From positions 1 to 16,877 of the forward strand of contig JANQOD010000009.1 in assembly GCA_028289745.1 (NCBI GenBank): 16,877 bases of DNA. The letters run 5' to 3'. The notes beneath the pieces were generated by a model. It did no database searches. It was given only the letters and a program-made list of their open reading frames with translations, and had not been told where the DNA came from. The DNA is from Allomuricauda sp. (GTDB taxonomy: Bacteria; Bacteroidota; Bacteroidia; Flavobacteriales; Flavobacteriaceae). Below, piece by piece: positions 7,969 to 15,878 of the stretch (its first letter is position 1; each line of letters opens with the position of its first letter). The translations under genes and the position numbers were made by a program.

Positions 7969-8036
7969 AGCTTCTTGAGAAGGAAAATGGGCTACTTCAA
8001 AGCTCAAACATAATGCTAACTTAAACCTAATCATTT

Positions 8037-11000
8037 ATGAAAAAACTTCAAAGGTACTTGATACTGTTACTTTTGGCTATACCCTTTTGGGGTTTCTCAC
8101 AAGTGACAGTGACGGGTGTGGTCACTGATGCTACAACGGGTTTTCCAATACCTGGTGCCAATATCATCATCAAGGGTACCACGACTGGAACAACCACCGA
8201 TTTTGATGGAAACTATACCATAGCGGCAAATCAAGGTGATCTTCTGGTATTCTCATACATCGGTTATAACACCCAAGAAATCGCGGTCGCCACAAGTCAA
8301 TTGGATGTTGCCTTACAGGAATCGACCGAACAATTGGACGAGGTGGTGGTAATCGGATATGGTACCACTACGGTCAAGGATGCCACGGGCTCTTTGGATC
8401 TGGTGACCACAGAAGATTTTAATAAAGGGGCCATCGTATCTACCGACCAATTGTTGAACGGTAAGGCCGCCGGGGTACGTATCACCAATGCGGGTGGTAC
8501 GCCCGATGCCGCGCCCAACATAAGGATCAGGGGTGGTGCCTCTTTGAACGCACAGAACAACCCTTTGATTGTTATTGATGGAGTACCGATCGGTCAAGAT
8601 AATCCAGCTGGTGTTTCCAACCCACTGAACCTTATCAATCCGAATGACATTGAAAGTTTCAGTATTCTTAAAGATGCCTCTGCCACGGCCATATTCGGTT
8701 CAAGGGCCTCGAACGGGGTTATTATCATTACCACCAAGAAAGGACTCTCTACTGGGGCCAGATTCAATTTTTCATCTGACATATCGGCCAGTACGGCCGG
8801 TGAGGGGCTCGATATGATGAACAGCAGGGAGTATCTGCGGTTCATGCAAGAGTTCCATCCTGAGTTTGTTGGATTTCTGGGAGTAGAAACAGGTTCGGTG
8901 GTTACCGATGAGCGCGTACTGCAAACGTTGAACGGCAGAACGCTTTATGACACCGATTGGCGTGACGCGGTCTTTCGTACTGGGTTTGTCTCGAACAACA
9001 ACTTCAGTGCGCGTACCAATCTATTCGGCAAAATTCCCTTTAGGGGATCTATTGGCTATACAGAAGCATTGGGTGTGGTGAAAACCGATGATTATGAAAG
9101 GGTCAGTGCTTCCGTAAAGTTGACGCCGACCTTTTTTGACGGTAGCCTTAAAGTAGATTTAAATGCCAAGGGCATCTATGTGAATAAGAATGCTATTGAC
9201 GCGAACGGGGCTTTGGCCGGTGCCCTGGTCTATGACCCTACCAAACCGGTTTTCAACAGTTCGCCTGACAATCGTTTTGGTGAATTTTACAGTAACACCA
9301 CGGTTGACGGCAACCGTCTCATTTTAGATGGCTTTCAGCAAAACCCATTGGGTCTGCTTCAGCAACGTACAAGGCCAGAACAGGTGTACAGGTTTTTGGG
9401 CAACGTTGAGTTCGATTACGCGGTACCATGGGTTTCAGGCCTTAGTGCAGTTGTCAACTTGGGTCTTGACTATTCAAAGGCCGAAATCGAGGAACGTTTC
9501 AGCGATAATTCTATTCTTACCTATCGGTTCGATAACGAAAACAACGATATCAATACCAACTTTCTCTTTAATCCCGGGGTACATTTCAGGGAAAACCAAA
9601 ACATCACCAACACCACTTTGGATGCCTACCTGAAATACAGAAAAAGTTTCGATTCGGGTATTATCAACAATTTTGAGGCACAGGCGGCTTACTCTTACCA
9701 AAACTTTGAAAATGACGGTACCCAAGATCGCTTTGATTATGATCCCGAAACAGGTCTCCGGTTCGAGTTGGTAAATCCTGATAACCCTGATTTCAGGTAT
9801 TTCAATGTACTCAATCTGCAATCGTTCTTTGGCCGTAGCACCGTCAACTTTGCCGGCAAGTATTTGTTGACAGTATCTTTCAGGGCTGATGGTTCGTCGC
9901 TGTTTACCGAAGACAACCGTTGGGGTTATTTTCCTGCAGCGGCATTCGCATGGCAAGTTTCGGAAGAAGGCTTTATGGAAAATATAAATTTCATCAATAA
10001 TCTAAAACTGCGCTTGGGCTGGGGTGAGACCGGTCAACAAGACATCACCGGGGTTGTAGGTTTCTATCCTTCCGTTCCATTGTTCATTCCCGGCAGTGCG
10101 ACCAGCCAGTACCTTCCAGGGTCTTCGTTATATTCTGCAGAGCCTTTCAATCCTGATCTGACCTGGGAAAAGACGACTACTTATAACGGGGGTATTGATT
10201 TTGACCTGTTCAAGAACAGTTTCTTAGAAGGTACTTTCGATGCGTACTGGCGTGAGACCACCGACCTCTTGGCCGAGGTTCCCGTGCCACCCGGACAGGC
10301 CTTCACCAACCAATTCGTTGACAACGTTGGTTCTACCGAAAGTTATGGTTTTGAGCTGAACCTTAATCTCAATCCTGTTCAGACCGAAGACTTGAACTTG
10401 AGCTTCAACACCAACTTTTCATACAATTTCATTGAGATAACCGACCTAGAAGGTGCTGACAATATCAATGCCGGAGGAACCTTAAGGGGTACGGGTGCCG
10501 TACTGTTCAGGCATGCTATTGGTGAGCAACCGCGAAGTGCCTATGTCTTCAAACAACTCTACGATGCAAATGGGGATCCGATACCCAATGGCTATCTGGA
10601 TCTAAATGGAGACAACGTTATCACTGATGAAGATCGTTACCATGTACCAATGGTGCCTAACTGGATCTATGGTTTTGGACTCAACGTCAACTATAAGAAC
10701 TGGGATCTAAGCGGCTCTTTCAGAGGCCAAATCGGAGGTAAAGTGTATAACTTCAACGAGCTGAACTATGGCTTCACCGAAAGTGCCCTCCCTGTAAACA
10801 ATAATGTGACCACCAATGTGCTCAACTTTTATGACGGAGCGGCAAATCCTGTGTTTCGTAATGTGATTGGAAATATTCAATTCTCAGATTACTTTTTAGA
10901 AGATGCCAGTTTTCTTCGTTGTGACAACATTGCCTTGGGGCATCGGTTCGATAACATGATCAAAAATGGTACCGTACGCTTTTACGGCGCGGTGACCAAC

Positions 11001-11114
11001 CCTTTTATTATTACGGATTATTCGGGACAAGATCCTGAAAACTTTGACGGCATAGACCGTAATTTCTATCCAAGACCGACGGTTTATACCTTTGGTGTAA
11101 ATGTGGATTTCTAA
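8037..11114 (+). CDS. susC: SusC-like TonB-dependent outer membrane transporter
   Basis: A 1025-residue SusC/RagA-family transporter that should import starch oligosaccharides across the outer membrane using TonB energy, forming a complex with SusD. The signal peptide ends near residue 22 (GFSQ). A carboxypeptidase-regulatory-like beta domain covers about 23-95 (VTGVVTDATTGFPIPGANI). The SusC hallmark LDEVVVIGYG is at 100-109. The plug domain follows at about 113-235, including IRIRGGASLN and VIDGVPI. The beta-barrel fills the rest and ends in a terminal Phe (NVDF), the usual outer-membrane insertion signal. It is the first gene of the right-arm operon, with susD starting 4 nt (or 10 nt) after its stop. 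It reads as full length with no frame disruption. The substrate is inferred from the surrounding GH13 and GH65 enzymes. Confidence 0.96.
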   Translation: MKKLQRYLILLLLAIPFWGFSQVTVTGVVTDATTGFPIPGANIIIKGTTTGTTTDFDGNYTIAANQGDLLVFSYIGYNTQEIAVATSQLDVALQESTEQLDEVVVIGYGTTTVKDATGSLDLVTTEDFNKGAIVSTDQLLNGKAAGVRITNAGGTPDAAPNIRIRGGASLNAQNNPLIVIDGVPIGQDNPAGVSNPLNLINPNDIESFSILKDASATAIFGSRASNGVIIITTKKGLSTGARFNFSSDISASTAGEGLDMMNSREYLRFMQEFHPEFVGFLGVETGSVVTDERVLQTLNGRTLYDTDWRDAVFRTGFVSNNNFSARTNLFGKIPFRGSIGYTEALGVVKTDDYERVSASVKLTPTFFDGSLKVDLNAKGIYVNKNAIDANGALAGALVYDPTKPVFNSSPDNRFGEFYSNTTVDGNRLILDGFQQNPLGLLQQRTRPEQVYRFLGNVEFDYAVPWVSGLSAVVNLGLDYSKAEIEERFSDNSILTYRFDNENNDINTNFLFNPGVHFRENQNITNTTLDAYLKYRKSFDSGIINNFEAQAAYSYQNFENDGTQDRFDYDPETGLRFELVNPDNPDFRYFNVLNLQSFFGRSTVNFAGKYLLTVSFRADGSSLFTEDNRWGYFPAAAFAWQVSEEGFMENINFINNLKLRLGWGETGQQDITGVVGFYPSVPLFIPGSATSQYLPGSSLYSAEPFNPDLTWEKTTTYNGGIDFDLFKNSFLEGTFDAYWRETTDLLAEVPVPPGQAFTNQFVDNVGSTESYGFELNLNLNPVQTEDLNLSFNTNFSYNFIEITDLEGADNINAGGTLRGTGAVLFRHAIGEQPRSAYVFKQLYDANGDPIPNGYLDLNGDNVITDEDRYHVPMVPNWIYGFGLNVNYKNWDLSGSFRGQIGGKVYNFNELNYGFTESALPVNNNVTTNVLNFYDGAANPVFRNVIGNIQFSDYFLEDASFLRCDNIALGHRFDNMIKNGTVRFYGAVTNPFIITDYSGQDPENFDGIDRNFYPRPTVYTFGVNVDF

Positions 11115-11118
11115 AAAA

Positions 11119-12666
11119 ATGACTATGAAAAATGTACAACTTCTTATACTGGCTTTGGCAATGTTGGGCATTGCCGCCTGTACCGATGAATTGAACACCG
11201 AACCTGAGGTCCAGCTTTCTTTGGATGAATTGCTCGACCGAGACCCCAACGCTATCGAGGGTATTGTATCACGACTATATGCCTCTTTCGCACTTTCTGG
11301 TCCCGATGGATCCGGAAGCTCTGATATTCGGGGTGATGATCCAGGTGAATCTCCTTTCCTAAGGGGAATTATCAACCTTCAAGATTTTACCGCTGATGGC
11401 ATGAAAAACCGTTGGGGCGATGATGGTCTGGATCAGTTGACAACCACATCTAGCTGGGATGCGAACAACAAGTTCTTCAGATATCTTTTTAACAGGGTCT
11501 ATTACACCATACCACAGTGCAACAACCTCATTTCGGTTCTTGGAAGCGCCGATTTTGAAGATGAGGAGACCATTGCCAGTGAAACGCGCTTTCTGCGTGC
11601 CCTGGCCTATTACTACCTTATCGACACTTTTGGTAAGGGAGTATTGGCCACCGAGGAGAATCTCGGACAGACCGAATTTCTGCCAGAAGTAAGCAGACAA
11701 GTGCTTTTTGATTATGTGGAATCGGAACTTTTGGCGATTGAGCCCGTAATTCCGACCACAAATGACTATGGTCGCGCCAATCGTTATGTTGTAGATATGT
11801 TGCTGGCAAAGCTGTACCTCAATGCCGAGGTCTATACGGGTACCGCCAGATGGAATGATGCGCTGTTCTATGTGAACAAAATCATTACCGAAGGGCCCTA
11901 TATGCTTGAAGAAGATTTTGTACAACTGTTTTCAGGCGACAATGATACCTCACAAGAAATCATTTTTCCATTAATTGCCGACCCCTTGACCAGCCAAAGC
12001 TTTGGCAACACCACATATCTTGTCAACGGAAGTCTGAGTGCCGATACCATGCCCTTGGCAGAGTTCGGTGCCACTGATGGGTGGCAGGGCCACAGGGCTA
12101 CGCCCGCTTGGTACGGGTTGTTCGGAAGTTTGGCCACCTCAACCGATGATAGGGCCGCATTGTTCTGGACCGATGGTCATAATTTTGAAATGGCGGACTA
12201 CAGAACCTGGACGGATGGTTACCCATGTATCAAGTTCAGAAATGCCGGCTTTGCGACCGAATTGCCCCCAACCAGTTTTTCGGGCACTGATTTTCCATTG
12301 TTCCGTTTGGCCGATGCCTACTTGATGTATGCCGAATTGGCATTGCGCGGGGCCTCCGGAGCCGATATGAGTACAGCACTGGGCTACGTGAACCAAGTAC
12401 GCGAGCGCTCAAATGCCTCAACGATCGATATGGCCGAGCTTGATCTTGACTTCATCATTGATGAAAGGGCAAGGGAATTGAATTTTGAGGGCCATCGACG
12501 AAGTGACCTTATCCGTTTCGGAATGTTTACCGGTTCGACCTATATCTGGCCATGGAAGGGCAATACGCCCAATGGCACTTCAATTCCAGATCATTATAGG
12601 CTGTTCCCTATTCCTGAACCAGCACTTCAGGGCAACCCCAACCTAACCCAAAACCCCGGTTACTAA
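11119..12666 (+). CDS. susD: SusD-like starch-binding outer membrane lipoprotein
   Basis: A 515-residue SusD/RagB-family lipoprotein that binds glycan at the cell surface and acts as the lid of the SusC channel. The frame also has an ATG at 11101 inside susC, but that adds MWISKK before the signal. I prefer ATG 11119 (MTMKNVQ) or 11125 (MKNVQ), which place a normal signal before the lipobox IAAC (Cys21 or Cys19). Family landmarks are FLRALAYYYLIDTFG (about 158-172), the late GHRRSDLIRFG segment, and the C-terminal FPIPEPALQGNPNLTQNPGY ending typical of the family. The acidic TDE after the Cys is compatible with surface export. It sits between susC and two SusE-like genes, a standard order. 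Starch specificity is inferred from context. Confidence 0.95.
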   Translation: MTMKNVQLLILALAMLGIAACTDELNTEPEVQLSLDELLDRDPNAIEGIVSRLYASFALSGPDGSGSSDIRGDDPGESPFLRGIINLQDFTADGMKNRWGDDGLDQLTTTSSWDANNKFFRYLFNRVYYTIPQCNNLISVLGSADFEDEETIASETRFLRALAYYYLIDTFGKGVLATEENLGQTEFLPEVSRQVLFDYVESELLAIEPVIPTTNDYGRANRYVVDMLLAKLYLNAEVYTGTARWNDALFYVNKIITEGPYMLEEDFVQLFSGDNDTSQEIIFPLIADPLTSQSFGNTTYLVNGSLSADTMPLAEFGATDGWQGHRATPAWYGLFGSLATSTDDRAALFWTDGHNFEMADYRTWTDGYPCIKFRNAGFATELPPTSFSGTDFPLFRLADAYLMYAELALRGASGADMSTALGYVNQVRERSNASTIDMAELDLDFIIDERARELNFEGHRRSDLIRFGMFTGSTYIWPWKGNTPNGTSIPDHYRLFPIPEPALQGNPNLTQNPGY

Positions 12667-12678
12667 AAATTGTCAAAA

Positions 12679-13788
12679 ATGAAAAAGTATACAATACCAT
12701 TAGTAGGCGTCTTGATATTCACGGGGCTGATATCTTGTGATGAAGACGAGGTGCTTACAGTGACATCAGAAAACAGTGCCTCATTGTTAGAGGCCGATAT
12801 TACTACGATCGAGTTAGATCGTGACAATCCTGGAAATCCGGCCCTTACTCTATACTGGTCGAATGCCCGGTACTCAGAACAGACGCCTTCCAATTATCAA
12901 GTGGAGGCTTCTGGCGACGAATCATTTGCAGATTCCGCTACGGGCACGACCATTATGGGGGGCAACTCGGTTACCTTTTCGGTCAGCGAATTCAATTCTT
13001 TGGCCGCCGCGGCCGGTCTACCTCCTTTTGAGTGGAATACGATTTACCTGAGGATAAGGTCCTTTTTGGGTGAAGCACCAGGACAGGTATTGTCGACTTC
13101 GAATGTCGTAAGTCTTGACATATATACCTATTACAACTATCCGGTCAGTGATTTTTATTTGGTCGGCCCAGCGAGTGCTTCCGATTGGAACAACAATAAC
13201 AATAACGCCATTATGTTCAGAAATGCCGATGACACCGATGTGTTCAACTACACTGGCAGGTTCAATAGTGGACCTTTGAAAATACTTGAGCGGCGCGGTG
13301 CATGGGCCCCCCAATATGGGGAAGGCGATAGCGGGGTCTTGGTCTATAGGCCCACCGAAGATGATGATGACCCCAACCCGATCAATGACCTTGAAAGCTT
13401 GGATGCCGGATACTATCAATTCTCAGTCGATATCGGCAATCTCAGTTTTAGCATCACTCCCTTTGATACCTCGGCCTCCGACAATTTCTCTAGCCTTACC
13501 ATCAGTGGTTCGGCTCTGGCAAGTGAGGCAACCCTGACCCAATATGACATTGGTGGGGAGGTATTCGATGAATTTATTTGGTACATCCCCAACGTTCGAA
13601 TGGTGCCAGGTGAGTTTACCTTTACCGTCAATGGCAGCGACCAATGGGGTGGCACTTCCCTTTTCTCGGGCAAAGCCTCCCAAGGCGGCGGAAGCATTCC
13701 GGTTGATGTGGAAGATGACTACGAAGTTTGGTTCAATGTCTTGACCGAAGAATACCAGCTCATTCCCATCAATCTATCCCAATCCTAA
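12679..13788 (+). CDS. susE: SusE-like surface starch-binding lipoprotein
   Basis: A 369-residue lipoprotein with lipobox LISC (Cys20), immediately followed by DEDE, an acidic pattern like the surface-export signals of Bacteroidota lipoproteins. Residues about 25-145 form a SusE-type Ig-like domain (NPALTLYW, YQVEASGDESF, VSEFNSL). About 150-255 looks like a SusE/F carbohydrate-binding module (FYLVGPASASDW). About 260-369 is a third beta domain (FTFTVNGSDQWGGTSLF). A TTG at 12670 would add three residues, but ATG 12679 gives a better signal peptide and is 12 nt after the susD stop. Six consecutive Asn codons (13189-13206) and a DDDD stretch lie in loops. It probably helps hold starch next to SusC/SusD. 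Its N-terminal domain is clearly related to that of the next gene. The exact ligand is not shown. Confidence 0.85.
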   Translation: MKKYTIPLVGVLIFTGLISCDEDEVLTVTSENSASLLEADITTIELDRDNPGNPALTLYWSNARYSEQTPSNYQVEASGDESFADSATGTTIMGGNSVTFSVSEFNSLAAAAGLPPFEWNTIYLRIRSFLGEAPGQVLSTSNVVSLDIYTYYNYPVSDFYLVGPASASDWNNNNNNAIMFRNADDTDVFNYTGRFNSGPLKILERRGAWAPQYGEGDSGVLVYRPTEDDDDPNPINDLESLDAGYYQFSVDIGNLSFSITPFDTSASDNFSSLTISGSALASEATLTQYDIGGEVFDEFIWYIPNVRMVPGEFTFTVNGSDQWGGTSLFSGKASQGGGSIPVDVEDDYEVWFNVLTEEYQLIPINLSQS

Positions 13789-13799
13789 AAACTAGTACG

Positions 13800-15803
13800 A
13801 TGAAGAATATATGTAAGATACTCGGTTTAACGGTCTTCCTGTTTTTTGTGGGATGTACCCAAGATGATGAATATGAGGTAACTCCTTCTCAGGATGCCAG
13901 TTTTGAACTTATCAATTCAGGGATTTCCAACATCAACCTCAACTTTGCATTACCTGATAACCCCGCTTTTACGTTATCATGGAATGATAGTGCTTCCAGT
14001 GGGGCGACTTACAACGTGGAAGCCTCAACAGAAGACACCTTTGATTCACCCATTGCTTTGGGCTCTACCCAAAACAGGACCTTTACGATGACCGTGGCAG
14101 AATTCAATTCTGTGGTCATCGGGGCCGGGGCAGAGGCCTTTGAACCCTTTACACTTCATATGCGGGTTTCCAAAGGTTCAGAAATTTCGGGAATAGTCAG
14201 TTATAGCGTATCTGCCTATACCGAAACCCCTCCAGAGATCTCTGGTCCGGATACCGGTACAGAAGTAGTACTGTCTGATTTGGATCCTGCTGCCATCGCA
14301 CTTACGGTAGAATTTGACGATCCCGATTTTGGCGAGGGTAATGTGGTAACGGTTGATTATACCTTGGAGTTTGCCTTACCGGACACCAACTTTGAAACCG
14401 TTTTTGAAAGTGCCGCTACCAACGAACTCAGTTTGGCACTTACCCATGAGGAAATCAATACCATAGCCCTGGATTTGGGATTGACTCCCGAAGAAGCTTC
14501 AAATGCGGTCGTACGGGTAAAGGCCGTTCTGGAAACCGAATCAGGAATGATAGAACGTTATTCAGACCCCATAACACTTTCGATTACCCCCTATGATATT
14601 ACCTTGCCCCCAATTCTATATGTGGTGGGCGCTGGAGCCACAGATGCCGGTTGGGGATGGGATACCCCTGTGGAGCTACGCTTGATAGGTACCATCTATT
14701 CGGGCAACATCAACTTGCAAAACAACAATGGGGCAGACAATAACTTCAGGTTCTTTACCGAGGAAGGCAATTGGGATTCCGGTCAGAACTATCCATACTA
14801 TGCCGATAGGGGCTATACCATCGACGAAAATTTGGTCAACGCCAATGATGGTGACAGCAATTTTGCCTTTGTGGGCACCACGGGCTCTTATTCCATTGCC
14901 ATAGATACCCAAAACAGGACCATTACCTTGGGTGAGCCACAAACAGCTGGCGCGCCATCACCATTGGGCATTGTAGGTTCCGGATTTAACGATTGGGGCA
15001 ATGCAGGGCCTGATGCACCTTTCTATACCACCAATACAGATGGCGTAGTGGTAAGCTATGTGAACCTTAAGGATGGTGAGATCAAATTCCGTGAAAACAA
15101 CGATTGGGGGGTAAACTATGGTGACGATGGTGCTGATGGCACCTTAGAACTCAATGGGGCCAATATCATAGTCACCGCAGGTGATTATAGAATTGTTGTT
15201 GACCTGAACAACCTTACCTACACGATTGAGCCCTATAGCTTGGGTATCGTGGGTTCTGCATGGAACGATTGGGGCAACGCAGGCCCTGATGCCAAAATGT
15301 TCTACGACAATACTTCCGACACTTTTGTGGTTGGGGTCAAACTCCAAGAGGGTGAAATGAAAGTACGCTTGAACAATGATTGGGGCACCAATTATGGCGA
15401 TACTGGCGGCGATGGCACCGCAGAATTAAATGGGGATAATATTGTGGTAACAGCAGGTTTCTACCAAGTAAGGTTAGATTTGAACAATTTACTCATTACC
15501 GTTGAAGAGGCTGATTTATGGGGCATTGTGGGCTCTGGTTATAACGACTGGGGCAATGCCGGTCCTGATTTTAGCTTCACACAGTACAATCCTGACAAAT
15601 GGGTGGCCGAAAATGTCACCTTGATCGACGGAGAGATCAAGTTCAGGGTAAATGAAGATTGGGGAGTCAACATAGGGGATACCGGTGCAGACGGTACCCT
15701 TGAAGACGGAGGTGACAATATTGTCGTTACCGCCGGCACCTACGATATCTTCTTGGATTTCAGTGGTGCTGGAGCGCCTACCTATACCCTTATTACAAAA
15801 TAA
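13800..15803 (+). CDS. SusE/SusF-like lipoprotein with tandem carbohydrate-binding modules
   Basis: A 667-residue lipoprotein. ATG 13800 is chosen because it opens a signal ending in lipobox FVGC (Cys19), followed by TQDDE, close to known flavobacterial surface-export signals; a longer reading from 13728 lies inside the previous gene. About residues 25-145 are a SusE-type domain paralogous to that of the preceding protein (DNPAFTLSW, YNVEAS, VAEFNS). About 146-270 are a second Ig-like domain. About 272-388 are a SusE/F-type binding module (YVVGAGATDAGW, FFTEEGNWD). Three tandem modules then start at residues 389, 481 and 573. Each carries NDWGNAGPD and a later DWGxNxGDxGxDGT, with repeated Trp residues suited to stacking on glucan. 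It should add multivalent starch binding at the surface. It is 11 nt after the susE stop and is the last gene before a strong terminator. Confidence 0.87.
   Translation: MKNICKILGLTVFLFFVGCTQDDEYEVTPSQDASFELINSGISNINLNFALPDNPAFTLSWNDSASSGATYNVEASTEDTFDSPIALGSTQNRTFTMTVAEFNSVVIGAGAEAFEPFTLHMRVSKGSEISGIVSYSVSAYTETPPEISGPDTGTEVVLSDLDPAAIALTVEFDDPDFGEGNVVTVDYTLEFALPDTNFETVFESAATNELSLALTHEEINTIALDLGLTPEEASNAVVRVKAVLETESGMIERYSDPITLSITPYDITLPPILYVVGAGATDAGWGWDTPVELRLIGTIYSGNINLQNNNGADNNFRFFTEEGNWDSGQNYPYYADRGYTIDENLVNANDGDSNFAFVGTTGSYSIAIDTQNRTITLGEPQTAGAPSPLGIVGSGFNDWGNAGPDAPFYTTNTDGVVVSYVNLKDGEIKFRENNDWGVNYGDDGADGTLELNGANIIVTAGDYRIVVDLNNLTYTIEPYSLGIVGSAWNDWGNAGPDAKMFYDNTSDTFVVGVKLQEGEMKVRLNNDWGTNYGDTGGDGTAELNGDNIVVTAGFYQVRLDLNNLLITVEEADLWGIVGSGYNDWGNAGPDFSFTQYNPDKWVAENVTLIDGEIKFRVNEDWGVNIGDTGADGTLEDGGDNIVVTAGTYDIFLDFSGAGAPTYTLITK
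14964..15800 (+). repeat. Three tandem coding repeats (276, 276 and 285 bp)
   Basis: Units begin at 14964, 15240 and 15516, all in frame. The first two are exactly 92 codons and the third is 95 codons. All share GIVGS, NDWGNAGPD, a DWGxNxGDxGxDGT block and NIIVTAG/NIVVTAG at matching places. The nucleotide blocks for NDWGNAGPD differ mainly at silent positions (for example GGCAATGCAGGG versus GGCAACGCAGGC). This suggests internal duplication followed by divergence under selection. Confidence 0.9.
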
Positions 15804-15830
15804 TCATGCATTTGAGTTAATTTAAATTCG

Positions 15831-15860
15831 AAAAAAGGGCTGTGCACGCAGCCCTTTTTT
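15831..15860 (+). terminator. Strong terminator hairpin after the susCDE operon
   Basis: A perfect 12-bp stem (AAAAAAGGGCTG / CAGCCCTTTTTT) surrounds the 6-nt loop TGCACG, with the T run inside the 3' arm. It lies 27 nt after the last lipoprotein stop. By symmetry it could work in both directions. It ends only 18 nt before the preferred start of the next gene on the same strand, which raises the question of how that gene is transcribed. Confidence 0.85.
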
Positions 15861-15878
15861 CACCTAATGACATTCGCT

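Noticed and set aside
11101..11118. Upstream ATG for susD inside the end of susC
   Set aside because: It adds MWISKK before an otherwise standard lipoprotein signal; the ATGs at 11119 and 11125 fit better.
13728..13799. Longer start for the SusE/SusF-like lipoprotein
   Set aside because: It lies inside the previous coding sequence and would bury the lipoprotein signal about 24 residues in; ATG 13800 is right for a lipoprotein.
14964..15800. Tandem repeats as a CRISPR array or mobile element
   Set aside because: The units are long, in frame, and encode a repeated protein domain with conserved Trp/Gly/Asp residues. There are no spacers, terminal inverted repeats or cas/transposase genes.
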